Shown here in pieces: positions 37,738 to 50,200 of a stretch of 64,000 nt of DNA (positions within the stretch are counted from its first letter, which is position 1; each line of letters begins with the position of its first letter). The translations under genes and the position numbers were made by a program. The DNA is from Spongilla lacustris (taxonomy: Eukaryota; Porifera; Demospongiae; Spongillida; Spongillidae), in assembly GCA_949361645.1 (NCBI GenBank), contig OX442437.1, forward strand, positions 569,075 through 633,074. Direction: 5' to 3'. The notes under the pieces were generated by a model. That model was not told where the DNA came from, searched no databases, and worked only from the letters and a program-made list of their open reading frames with translations.

Positions 37738-40700
37738 TGTCATGAAAGTGGGAGGGGCTCAGTCATAGGGAGGAGTGTGCAGCAGATTGTTACCAAGGGA
37801 ACAGGTGTGGTGCAACAGTTCATCAGGCACAGGTAAGGAATCACTACATGTACATGTAAATACTTTTGTGGGTGTGGTTCCATAAGAGGTTCAGAGGTGT
37901 ACTGTACCCTTGTGTAGGCCAGGGAGTGTGTCTGGAAAGAAGTCAGAACAAGATGTGATTGAGGAGTGTTTGGAGCAGCTGGCAGATGAGGTGGAAAAGC
38001 TGTGCAATGAAGAGCAGATGGACAGGATGAATGTAGCACTATCTTACCATCCATTCTATGGGATGGGTGTTAATAACCAGGCAGGTTATGGGAGGAGATG
38101 GAGGGCATTAATGTATGTGTGTATGCGTGTGCATGTGTGTGTGTGCATGTGTGCATGTGTGTGTGCATGTGTGTGTGCATGTGTGCATGTGTGTGTGCAT
38201 GTGTGTGCACGTGTGTGCATGTGTGTGTGTGCACGTGTGTGCATGTGTGTGTGTGCATGTGTGCATGTATGTACATGTCCCTCATGCCCTTCTCTCAACA
38301 TGTACCAATGCAGTATCCATTTGGCTATGGGCCTGACCCTCCCAGCCCCTCTCACCAAGTGCAGCTCTCTCAGAGGCTGCTGAGGGCACAGAAGGTCTCA
38401 GAGCAGCTGCTCCTGGGCGGGGAGAAGCAGCTGGAGTGCACCCAAGGTACACCTCTTGATTGGTGGGGACTATAAATCAAGAGAAACTACCATCATTGTG
38501 CAACTCATAATATACACACACCCATGCACACACACCCATGCACACACACTCATGCACACACATGTACATGTACACTCATGCACACATATATATGCACACT
38601 CATGCATACATATATATGACACGTCCTTCTGAGGTTGGCAACCGATTATAGTGACCTGGACACACACCTGATGCTTAGCTTCCTCCTGGCTCTTCAACAG
38701 GTGTGTTTGCTTGCTTGCACTGTGCACATAGGCACGTTGGCATAGGCGCATAGGAACATGGAAAATTTTCACTTGCACATAAATTGTGTATTTCTTTTGG
38801 TGTTTACTTTAACAGGTCACAGCTGCTGACCAGTTGTTCTCCAAAATGGCTGTCTCCAAGTTTTCCCTCCAACTGGCCATCTACTATGCCTGCCTGCAGA
38901 TGTATGCAAGGGCTGCTGTGTCATCCAGTGGAGATCCTCTCCTCCACCCACCTGCTGACCTCATGGCTCATGTGATCAGTCATGTGATCGGGCACAGCAC
39001 AGCCGATTGGCCGGCCTGTGTGCAGCCTGCTGTAGAGCTCCTGCAGTGCTACAGAAGCCAACTGTGTGACCATGTCCAGGGAGAGACATTATTGAGACTG
39101 GGGACTGGTATGTTGTACTGGGACTGGGGAATGGTATGTTATGGGATTGGAGAGTGATTATATAGGTGGACTGGGGACTGGAGGGTCAATCCATGGGAAT
39201 TTTTACCACCTTGAATACATCACCCTCTCTTGAATATTCTCATAATAAGTGATCTCCCCAAAGATATAAGACTCGTTTTAAAATATATATATATTTTCAT
39301 AATTAATTTTTCTGTGACCCTTGGCATTTCAAAAGAGTATAGTTTGAACCTTGACTAAATATTATGTAGTTCCACTCATAAGGAGTAAAAATTTTAATTA
39401 CCATACAGGGGTTAATGTGATAATGAATTTTCAATGAGATATTAAGGCTGCAAAAAAAAACCTCATTTCACATCTTTTTTACTGCTATCCCCACGGCTAT
39501 GTGCTTGACAGCTTGATGGAGAAAGGAACCACTAGCATTTTTACTTCTCCTTGTCTTGCATTATTTGTTTACACAGTAACCACAGGGGTCATAAACAGGC
39601 TATGCAACATTGCAAGGGCTAAGAGCTACATGTATGTGGTTACTATGTACATGTAAACAAACATTACGCAAGACAAGGAGAAGTAATAATGCCTACTGGA
39701 CTTTCTCATAAAGCCTTGGGGATATTAGCAGCTATTGTTATGTGCAAACAGCCCTGTACTTGTAAGTCCTTTACAGAGAGTTACAAGTATGTGTCATAAT
39801 TCTATAGGCCTAATCTGTATGATCTTATGTTTACATGTAGTACAATTTTATGCTTGTGATATGGAGTACATACATGTACATGTAGAGGACAGCTGGTTAT
39901 ATAGAGGACACTGTAGCCAGCTGGTTATATAGAGGACACTGTAGCCAGCTGGTTATATAGAGGACACTGTAGCCAGCTGGTTATATAGAGGACACTGTAG
40001 CTAGCTGGTTATATAGAGGACACTGTAGCCAGCTGGTTATATAGAGGACACTGTAGCCAGCTGGTTATATAGAGGACACTGTAGCTAGCTGGTTATATAG
40101 AGGACACTGTAGCCAGCTGGTTATATAGAGGACACTGTAGCTAGCTGGTTATATAGAGGACACTGTAGCCAGCTGGTTATATAGAGGACACTGTAGCCAG
40201 CTGGTTATATAGAGGACACTGTAGCCAGCTGGTTATATAGAGGACACTGTAGCTAGCTGGTTATATAGAGGACACTGTAGCCAGCTGGTTATATAGAGGA
40301 CACTGTAGCCAGCTGGTTATATAGAGGACACTGTAGCTAGCTGGTTATATAGAGGACACTGTAGCCAGCTGGTTATATAGAGGACACTGTAGCTAGCTGG
40401 TTATATAGAGGACACTGTAGCCAGCTGGTTATATAGAGGACACTGTAGCCAGCTGGTTATATAGAGGACACTGTAGCTAGCTGGTTATATAGAGGACACT
40501 GTAGCCAGCTGGTTATATAGAGGACACTGTAGCCAGCTGGTTATATAGAGGACACTGTAGCCAGCTGGTTATATAGAGGACACTGTAGCCAGCTGGTTAT
40601 AAAGAGGACACTGTAGCCAGCTGGTTATATAGAGGACACTGTAGCCAGCTGGTTATATAGAGGACACTGTAGCCAGCTGGTTATATAGAGGACACTGTAG

Positions 40701-40960
40701 CCAGCTGGTTATATAGAGGACACTGTAGCCAGCTGGTTATAAAGAGGACACTGTAGCCAGCTGGTTATATAGAGGACACTGTAGCCAGCTGGTTATATAG
40801 AGGACACTGTAGCCAGCTGGTTATATAGAGGACACTGTAGCCAGCTGGTTATATAGAGGACAGCTGGTTACACTATCAATTCTATCTCCCCAGGCATAGA
40901 TGTTCAGAGGTTCACACAAGACTTGGACTATAAGAGGGAGACCATCCTCTCACTAGCAAG
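37738..40960 (+). CDS. NBAS: NBAS exons: last block before the break
   Basis: Exons: 37,738 to about 37,836 (SVQQIVTKGTGVVQQFIRHR), 37,918-38,081 (IEECLEQLADEVEKL then ALSYHPFYGMGVNNQ), about 38,314-38,445 (YPFGYGPDPPSPSHQVQLSQ), about 38,623-38,700 (VLLRLATDYSDLDTHLMLSF), 38,816-39,107 (FSLQLAIYYACLQMYARAAV then ADWPACVQPAVELLQCYRSQ) and 40,894-40,960 (GIDVQRFTQDLDYKRETIL). HPFY, SLQLAxYY and DVQRFT..YKRETIL are recognisable NBAS signatures. Oddities: a possible frameshift near 37,740-37,785 (VMKVGG lies in another frame), a GC donor or phase problem at 38,081, and no clear AG before 38,623. Exons expected after 40,960 were not found. Confidence 0.82.
38115..38272. repeat. (TG)n / tgtgtgcatgtg microsatellite
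   Basis: TG-rich compound repeat within the NBAS intron after 38,081. Confidence 0.9.
39880..40868 (+). repeat. 28-bp minisatellite, about 35 copies, in NBAS intron
   Basis: The unit is ctggttatatagaggacact plus gtagccag. Units alternate between gccag and gctag variants in a non-random pattern, and two units have ataaag for atatag. The array ends about 26 bp before the acceptor at 40,893. Confidence 0.95.
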
Positions 40961-41281
40961 GTACAACATGTATTATGTGTAGGTGTGGATGTGTGGTGTG
41001 TAGGTGTTGGTGTGCATGGTGCATAGTGTGTATAGATTTGAAGGATGAGTGGGGAAGTGGTGCTTTTGCTCTACATGTACATGTGTACAGGTAGAGCAAA
41101 AGAATCTATTTGCATTCATCATAGAGAGATCTTTGTATAGGAAATTTAGTGCTGCAAGTAATGGTACTATTTATGCTAAGTTTGGTGACAACAACATCAA
41201 AGCATTTTATCAAAGCAATTGACCACACGCACTCACCAAGAGCTACCACTATTCTTACATACATGTCAGGGGCGGCGGAAG
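40961..41281. other. Noncoding after the last NBAS exon
   Basis: A donor (GTACAAC) follows 40,960 but no further NBAS exon is seen. From about 41,270 a small GC/poly-G repeat (caggggcggcggaagc ... G-run) begins and overlaps the 3' end of the opposing gene. Confidence 0.45.
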
Positions 41282-44200
41282 CTATTTAGCATTGGTCCCG
41301 CCAGCTAAGTATTGGGGGGGGGGGTGCAGTCCACTTTCGGCAGATTCAATCAGTGGGGTGTCCGCTTTCGTTGTTTTGGCCATGTTAGCAGTATATTCAT
41401 CCATCCAAAGTAACGGCACGTTTGACTGCACAGCAAAATGCAAAATTTCATCTATGCTAAGTTTAGCCCTACATAAAAAATGTTTAGCAAATGTTGGTTT
41501 GTGTTGATCATACGCTTTATGAAATAGTTTGGTGTAATTTAGATCATCTATCGTCTCCTTGGTAAGCACATTGAGTAAGTCAACCTGACGATCTAAAAAT
41601 GTTGAAATGGCATGTTTGATGTCATTTGTAGTTATAGTCATTCCATGCAGTATGAGTTCCTTCAGTAATTCTGGGTTTAGATCATGGATACTGAACACCT
41701 GTTTAACTAAAGTTGCTTTTTTAACAATAGGCCCTCCTGACAGTATGTCTTTTATAAAGCCTTCCCTGTGGTTCTCAATTGCCTTCAAAACAAGATCAGT
41801 TCTCTCACCTGGAGAGCAATTCCTTGTAATATATTCGATCACCTGCATGCAGGTACTGTCATTACACTTCTTCCAGTTAAGTTTTTTCATTACATCTACT
41901 ACACTGGGGTGTGCTCCACATGTAAGGAAGTGTGTAGCCAACCTTGGTTTTTCTTTAATTCAAGAGAGATGCCACAGACTAGTGTAGTCTGGAGTACTTA
42001 TTGGTAAGAACTTCAAGAAACTGGATGTGCTTATCTGTGAGTATGGCAGGTGTGTATGTGATGGCATTGCTGATATCATCCATAGTTATTACCATTCCTT
42101 GCTTTATGACATGCTGCAATAGACTTGGCTCCTCTTCACGAAGGAGAAGGACATGCTGAACATTAATTTCACTTCCAACAATTGGTCCAGCCAAAAGTTC
42201 TTTTTTAGCTATGGCCGTTTTACCATTCTCAATAGCTTTCACAACAAAAATTGTTCTTTCATGTGGTGAACAGTTTTCGGTAATGTATTCAATCATCCAA
42301 TTACATGTACTTTCATCACTTATTATCTTCCAATTCAATGCATTGATTACAGTATCTACACTAGGTTTTGCCCCACATGTAAAGAAGTGCTTAGCCATCA
42401 TTGGCTTTTCTTTGATTGCAAGTTGCCAAAGTGTGGTATAGTCAGGAGATCGTCTCACTGCATTGGTAAGTACTTGAAGGACTTCTATCTGCTTATCGGA
42501 GAGTATAGAAATTCCAGTTTTGATGTCATTTGTAGTTATAGTCATTCCATGCAGTATGAGTTCCTTCAGTAATTCTGCATTTAGATCATGGATACTGAAC
42601 ACCTGTTTAACTAAAGTTGCATTTTTAACAATAGGCCCTCCTGACAGTATGTCTTGTATAAAACCTTCCCTGTGGTTCTCAATTGCCTTCAAAACAAGTT
42701 CAGTTCTCTCATCTGGAGAGTACTTCTTAGTGATATACTTAATCATCCAGGTACAGTCATCAGGCTTCTTCCAGTTAAGCTTGTTCATTATGTCAACTGC
42801 ACTAGGTAGAGCACCAAATTTTAAGAATTGCTTAGCCAATATTGGCTTTTCTTTAATTGAGAGGTGCCACAGACTAGTGTAGTCTGGAGTATCTTTTACC
42901 TCTTTAGTGAGTACTTGAAGCAGTTCAATGTGCTTATCTTTGAGTATAGAAGACTTGATGGCATTCCTTATATCTTCCTCAGTTATTGTCATTCCTTGCT
43001 TAATGGCATCCTTCAATATGTTTGGATTTCCATCACAGAGGCGCAGGACATGCAAAACATCAATATTCTTTCCATCAATTGGTCCACCTGAAAGAAGACG
43101 TTTGGCAAGAACCACCTTCCTATTGTCCGTAGCCTTCCCAATAAGGATAGCTCTCTCATGTGGGGTGCAGTTCAAAGAAACATGATCAATCATCCAAATG
43201 CAGTCATCATATGTTCCCTGTTTCTCAGATGGTAGGACATCATTGATTTCTGGTATGTCTAATATATCATCTATATTAGGTTTTGCCCCACATGTAAGGA
43301 AGTGTTTAGCCAACCTTGGCTTTTCTTTGATTGCAAGTTGCCACAGTGTGGTATAGTCAAGAGTACCACTACAACAATTTATAAGAACTTGAAGGACTTC
43401 TATCTGTTCATCAGAGAGTATTAGAATTGCAGTCCTGACATCATTTTCGGTTATTACCATCCCATGAGTTGTAAGAACCTTCAATAAAACTGGATTGAGA
43501 TCTTTGATATGGAGGACAGCTGGTACACTTAGAGGTGCTGCAATGCCACTGACAGAATCAGACTGTGGAGCCATTTTTAGCAGGGCTTGGAGATGTGTTG
43601 CATTGCATGAATTGTTTTGAACTATAGTTTTTAGGACAGCCTGGAAATTGTCTTTCACAGCAGCCATCACTGTATCACTAATTTTAAAACCTACATGTAC
43701 ATATAGATTGTAATGCACAAAACTTCCTTTGCATCAAAGTACTTACCAAAATCTATGGCCAGTTTGAATGCTTGACAGAGACTAGTCGGGTCCTTGACTT
43801 CATTAAAGTAGCATTCATACTGATGCACACAGTAACTGTAGTACATAAAATCATGATTCTTTCTGCAGAAAGCTTCATATGTTTGTGCTTTAGCCAGATA
43901 ACACTGTAATAACAAAGAAAAGATTCATTAGTGACGTGTTGCAGCTGAATATTGATATCTTGACTGGTGAATTATGGAGATGAGTAAACATGATTAAACA
44001 AGTCAGCTAGTAACTCTGAAGTGCTGAAAATGAAAATAACAGAATGATTGGGACCAGTCATATTTAATGTATGTTTTAAGCACTAGTACCCATATGAGGT
44101 CCACTGATGAAAGATTCAGTTTTTTTTTATATTTAAAAGAAACATTTTATTGGTTGGCACAATAACATAGAACAACACAGATACTGCCATCCATGCTTGA

Positions 44201-44525
44201 ATACTATTGTTGTATACAACCTTTTCACCTGCACGTATGTTTCTTCACAGCTGTTAGCATAGAACAGGGCAGCCTCATACCATCCATTGCATAGAGCAAC
44301 TTTTGTAAAGTTACAACAACAAATTCCAGAATCGGGATAAAGTATCTGAGCATTCTTGATACTATCTGCAGCACGTTGATGATCCTCGCGATAAAAATAT
44401 AAGTTCCCTTCATTCCAAAAATGCCATGCTAGCTGTAAGGTGTATATGGGCATAAAATAAATTCAAACATGACTTCTGTTTACCCTACCTGTCTTGGATC
44501 ATAACAGTATGCCATCCGATGATAG
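41282..44525 (-). CDS. TPR plus ankyrin-like tandem-repeat protein, 5' end missing, 3' part damaged
   Basis: Minus-strand exons: 44,489-44,525 (YHRMAYCYDPRQ), 44,229-44,432 (LAWHFWNEGNLYFYREDHQR, TPR-like helices), 43,747-43,903 (CYLAKAQTYEAFCRKNHDFM) and a long exon from 43,690. The long exon carries about 3.5-4 modules of roughly 150-157 residues. Each has DYTTLWQLAIKEKP then AKHFLTCGAKPS (an ankyrin-like helix pair), a WMIEYIT.NCSPHER block, KAIENxxxxxAKxLLSGGPI and LLKxLILHGMTITxxDI. The frame breaks at about 41,960-41,990 in the last module (a shift and an in-frame TGA where other modules have ATT) and continues open to a stop at 41,282. Repeat-only proteins of this kind usually mediate protein binding; no enzyme domain is visible. 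Upstream exons would lie beyond the transposon at 44.65 kb. The last ~20 residues run into a poly-G repeat. Confidence 0.7.
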
Positions 44526-45184
44526 CTGTTGAAAAGTCACTGAATGCTGTAGAGGTTTTTTTTTTAAGTACAGAAATTTTTTATACTTTGAAATTTGTGT
44601 TCCTTGTATATATGCATGCACCTAATATTGCGATTCTGTTGTCTTTAATTAATCATAGATTGTCCGATGTTAAACTGGTTTAACAAAGTGTTAAACCCGT
44701 TTAACACTATTCCATTGTGATTATGTACCCCTATATGAAGGCATATCTATACCTTTTAAAACTATACTTCAGCTGCAAATCTCATTAACTTGGAGCGCCA
44801 GAAGTTGCTTTTTCACCTTTGCATTTCGTTACTCTTGTTTTTATGTAACTTCGAAGGCGCAGCCTTTTAGCAAATGTAAAAGTGTTGTTTGCTAAGTTGA
44901 AGCGGCTCGGAAAAGAGCTACAGTGTACAGCTGCACTATCTAGAATATTACTATGTCTTGTTTGTTGTTTTGTGGCGCAGACAACTCATGCTTTAGATTA
45001 GTTCCAATCAGTCAATGCTCTAAAGTGCGAGCGATGAAGTATAGAGCCTCTTTCATCGCGTGATTTAATAGCATTCATCATCTAATTAGTCCACCATATT
45101 GGTGCCCGTTTACTATCGAGAAGTATGGGCTTACGTTTGGCCCGGTTTTGGTGTGTTACATTAGTTCAGGGTGCCGTCTAGAGA

Positions 45185-46829
45185 CTACAGTGGAGAACAT
45201 GATAGTTGGACAAATAATTTTTTCTCATTAAGTTTTACTTTCGAATGGAGTATCTCAGTAGCCTTACATCTTTATTAAAATCTAATTGCACACATCTGTG
45301 CCTATACCACTTGGCCATATAAGCTTGAAAAAGAAATAAGTCACATGACTTCTAAGGCTCGTTAATTAATTATTTAGTGACCCCTCTCCAAAACAATTTG
45401 TTTGTCGAGTTTCTCCGCGCACATTGAACGGATCCCAACGAAATTGGGTGCGTAACTAAAGGACCTACGTACGCAAGTTTTCAGTCTTACGCATCTAACA
45501 TCGGACTAACCGTTGTGCCGTTATTCACAAAAAGGCGCCATTGTAGGGCCTAATTTGTTAAGATCGACGTTTTCCCATGCGCTTTTGATAGCTTGCAGGA
45601 ATTTCAGGTTAAATCGTACGATTGGTATTCTATCGATTTAGCTAAGGTATGAGCTCATTGCGATAAAACTACCGTACAAAACATGTTTTGAAACATCAGT
45701 GGCTTGGTAGTGTCGCCATTTTGAATAATTTCGATTAATTATACTGTGAATATAATTTAAAACACTGCGTCGGTCCGGTTATTTCTGGTTATTCGAATGG
45801 CTGAGGGCGTTGCCTGTGTTGATGGAAACGGTTCTTTCGATAACCAAAACCGACGAAGCTGCACCTACCGAGTACGAGTCGATCTTCAAGACAGGCTAGC
45901 AAGGCTGCTGTATCGACATGGACAGAGCTTAAAAAGTCCCCAAAGAAACCCAACTGGCGGCTACCGGTACCCGTTGAAGCACTCTGAGTCTGTGAAATTC
46001 CAGGTACGTACCTGGAATATCCCAGAGTCTGAGTGCTTCAACAATCGCGCCAGTTTTGGCGTGGAGACATCCGGTCGCTTTTTAAGCTCTGTCCATGTCG
46101 ATACAGCAGCCTTGCTAGCCTGTCTTGAAGATCGACTCGTACTCGGTAGGCGCAGCTTCGTCGGTTTTGGTTATCAAAAGAACCATTTCCATCAACACAG
46201 GCAACGCCCTCAGCCATTCGAATAACCAGAAATAACCGGACCGACGCAGTGTTTTAAATTATATTCACAGTATAATTAATCGAAATTATTCAAAATGGCG
46301 ACACTACCAAGCCACTGATGTTTCAAAACATGTTTTGTACGGTAGTTTTATCGCAATGAGCTCATACCGTAGCTAAATCGATAGAATGTCCATCGTACGA
46401 TTTAACCTGAAATTCCTGCAAGCTATCAAAAGCGCATGGGAAAACGTCGATCTTAACAAATTAGGCCCTACAATGGCGCTTTTTTGTGAATAACGGCAGT
46501 TGGTTTAGTCCGATGTTAGATGCGTAAGACTGAAAACTTGCGTACGTAGGTCCTTTAGTTACACACCCAATTTCGTTGGGATCCGTTCAATGTGCGCGGA
46601 GAAACTCGACAAACAAATTGTTTTGGAGAGGGGTCGCTAAATAATTAATTAACGAACCTTAGAAGTCATGTGACTTATTTCTTTTACAAGCTTATATGGC
46701 CAAGTGGTATAGGCACAGATTTGTGCAATTAGATTTTAATAAAAATGTAAGGCTACTGAGATACTCCATTCGAAAGTAAAACTTAATGAGAAAAAATTAT
46801 TTGTCCAACTATCATGTTCTCCACTGTAG
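45185..46829. repeat. 1.65-kb near-perfect palindrome
   Basis: The ends are ctacagtggagaacatgata and its inverse tatcatgttctccactgtag. The symmetry centre is at 46,007 in ccaggtacgtacctgg. Arms of about 820 bp match throughout with few differences (for example taaggtatgagctc against gagctcataccgta). It sits inside the left TIR of the surrounding transposon, so it is a later insertion or inverted duplication. The 142-residue open frame across the centre reads the same sequence on both strands and is not convincing as a gene. Confidence 0.93.
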
Positions 46830-47269
46830 ACGTATACTATTGTGCTCAAACACATTTAACACCGGATCCACGAGAATAGATCATTTTTTTGGCGGAACAC
46901 CCTTTTTGGAAAAATAGTCGGAAACGTGTTTTTTACTTTTTAACACACATATTCCGAGAGCCCAACTCTCCCTGAGTCTTATGTTGATATTTTCAAACGC
47001 CCATCTAAAGTACGCAGCAACCTGCGTTCGTTTGAACAGACGCGGTTTCCAAAATCTCGGTTGTCTCGAGTGGAAAAATGCACTTTTTTTAAGGGCCGTT
47101 TAGTAAAATTCTGAGTGCACTATTGTATTATGTTATGTCTCAGATAGATGCCACATTAATACTGCATTCAGAATACGCTTAGTTTATACACAAATACACA
47201 AACTTACCTTTCCTAGTACCCAGACCGTCCTATAGTATACAGCAGTGACGTAATACGTCATCACTAAAC

Positions 47270-50200
47270 ATGTCACTCGCTTGTTATCGTACGCACAAGA
47301 AACCCGTGTGTGACAAGTGCGATGCTGGGACAAGTTGCACAAAGTGTTGTCCATGCCAACCCCGTTTGCGTGGTCGCCCTAAAAAGGTAAGTGTGGTGCA
47401 GGAAACACCACATCGATCAAATCCCGAGCGTCGTGCAGCCACCGGAATGAGTTTTGTTGATGAACCGATATCGATTCCTGCAGAGATCGATACAACGGAA
47501 GGACCCAGCAACTACACATCCTCGCAAAAACACATTCTTGATGTACTGAAGCTGATGGGTTGCGATGAACACAAACGTAGCGTACGATCGCTTCCACATG
47601 TCGAAATGAGGAGGCAGGTAACACGCGCGATGGACAGCGAGATCGACAATGCCTGTATGAACCGAGTACAAAATGTGTTTTGGATAGGGGTCAAGGCGTG
47701 GGCACATGTGCTTCTACCTAATTTGAGACTCGACGAGGGCTCAAAGAAGGCATTCAGCCTCCAATTTCTTGTAGGATCACCTGAAAATCCTGTCAACATG
47801 GATGCCCAAGCACTAGCCACAATACCAACCACCATCAGGGACATACTAAAGGCAGAGAAGAAGAAGAAGCAGCTCAAATCCAACAATGCTAGGAAGCTTC
47901 TTGTTTCTTTTGTTGACGTTCCCACTGCATATGTGGCATCGTTGCTAACACTCAGCAAAGACCATGCTGCTCGGGTGATGTTCCAGGCTAAAATCGATAA
48001 GCTGTACCTAACTCATGGCATGAATATCCAACAATTCAGCAAAACACAACCTCGAGTGCCCAAGGATGTTATTGAATTTGCTGTGGAATTCATCTATAGT
48101 GATGAAAATATTGGCCGGTTAGCATGGGAAGCTAAAAAGCGTACACCAAACAGAAAGGAAAAGTGGAAAGAGCTCAAGAATGTGTTTGCTATGAGGTCTC
48201 TTGTTTTGAAGAATGACATTGCAACAATGTATGCAGGTTACATTGCAAAGCATGAGGACGCCATGCCTGGAAAGCCACCAATTGGGAGGTCATTGTTTTA
48301 CACCATAGCCAAACACATAACTGGAGGTGGAAAGCAACAAGAAGCCCGTGCAGGGGTAGATTATATAAAGGTGAACTTTCACATAGATAACTTCTCCATT
48401 GTGGACAAGTTGATTGACATCCTTGCACCTCTATCCGATGTGGACCACACCTTACGTAATGAGCTACGTGGTCTTCGCACTGATGTGTACACCTTTCTTA
48501 GCTACGGGTATGCTTTGCATGCAAGGGAAGGTGTGAAGGCATCAGAGGACACAGAAGATCAATGTGACTATTCCCATCAACCTCAAGAACATGAAGTTCA
48601 GCAGCTCAGAGCATATCAGGAACTGGAAGAATTGGTATCGCAGCCTGACAAATTGGATGATCCGGGTATACAGGAGGCCATAGTAAGCATGATCAGAGGC
48701 CAGCTCAGCTGTTGTGCTCAGTTTAAGGGATCTGTGGTAGAGAACAGCAACAGTGCTACAACACACTCACCTGTATTCTCACTGGACCTGACATCTCACA
48801 GGAAGCCTAACAAGAACCCAAAGGCTGGTGGTCACCTTGAGTGTAATGCCTGCAGAAGTCCCTTCCTCTTCTTTGACAAGCTGAGGCATGTAGCCCTCAT
48901 GAAACTTGATAGGAGCCCTACCAAGCTGTCTGAATTAGCCGATGTACTCCTAACTATACACCAATGTGAGCGTCGCTCATACAGGTATATGGCTCATGTG
49001 ATGCAAGCTGCTCAACAGGCCCATAGGATGAAACTTGCCATTGCTGAGATGGATTCAAGCACCGCCTACATCGTATATGACTTCAAACAAAAATTCCTTG
49101 CAAAAGGATTCCGAGAGGGAGGTGACTCTTACTATGGTAAGAAGGGAATGATGTGGTGGGGAGCTGGAGTGTTCATAAAGCCAGAGACTAGGGCTGTGAT
49201 CAGCAGTCCATCGTCATGCACTGACAAACTCTATGTGGAAATAGATTTCAGCTCTGAAGAAGCACGATTGCGGAATGAGATGGAGGCAATGAATATTGAC
49301 AATTTGGATGAAGGTAATAGTTATTTGCTGGGTGAGCTTGATGAGCATGAGTTGAGGGGTGAGGAAAGTGAGCATGAGGTGGAGGATGAGGAAAGTGAGC
49401 ATGAGGTGGAGGATGAGAGCAATGAGCATGAGGTATTGGCCTGGGAGGATGAGAGCAATGAGCATGAGGTGGGGGCCTGGGATGAGAGAAGTGAGCATGA
49501 GGTGGAGGGTGAGGGAAGTGAGCATGAGGTGGAGGATGAGGGAAGTGAGCATGAGGTGGAGGATGACGGAAGTGAGCATGAGGTGGAGGATGAGGGAAGT
49601 GAGCATGAGGTGGAGGATGAGGTGGAGGATGAGGAAAGTGAGCATGAGGTGGAGGGTGAGGGAAGTGAGCATGAGATGGAGGATGAGAGCAATGAGCATG
49701 AGGTATTGGCCTGGGAGGATGAGAGCAATGAGCATGAGGTGGGGGCCTGGGATGAGGGAAGTGAGCATGAGGTGGAGGGTGAGGGAAGTGAGCATGAGGT
49801 GGAGGATGAGGGAAGTGAGCATGAGGTGGAGGATGACGGAAGTGAGCTTGAGGTGGAGGATGAGGGAAGTGAGCATGAGGTGGAGGATGAGGGAAGTGAG
49901 CATGAGGTGGAGGATGACGGAAGTGAGCATGACAATAGTGGGTCTAATGATGATTTGAGTGTACATGAAAAGGACCAACCAACTCTACACTTCATTGATT
50001 GCATTGTGCAAGGAGAGCAGAAATGTGATGCCAATGTTGTGCTGTCATGCTTTGAGGCAGCATTTCATGTTTTAAGATCTCGGTTTCCCCATGTAAAAAA
50101 GATAATCATTCAAAGTGACAATGCTAAAAATCTAGCTGGAAAGCAGTCCAAACTTCTTTTGCCTCATGTCTGCTCAGCTGCTGGTTTCAAACTTGTGGCT

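Noticed and set aside
45797..46225. 142-residue frame across the centre of the big palindrome
   Set aside because: Its second half is the reverse complement of its first half; no known domain, and it is explained by the palindrome.
49214..50034. Minus-strand frames (LMLTSLILHL and STSCSLPSS repeats)
   Set aside because: Antisense shadows of the acidic repeat in the transposase-like gene.
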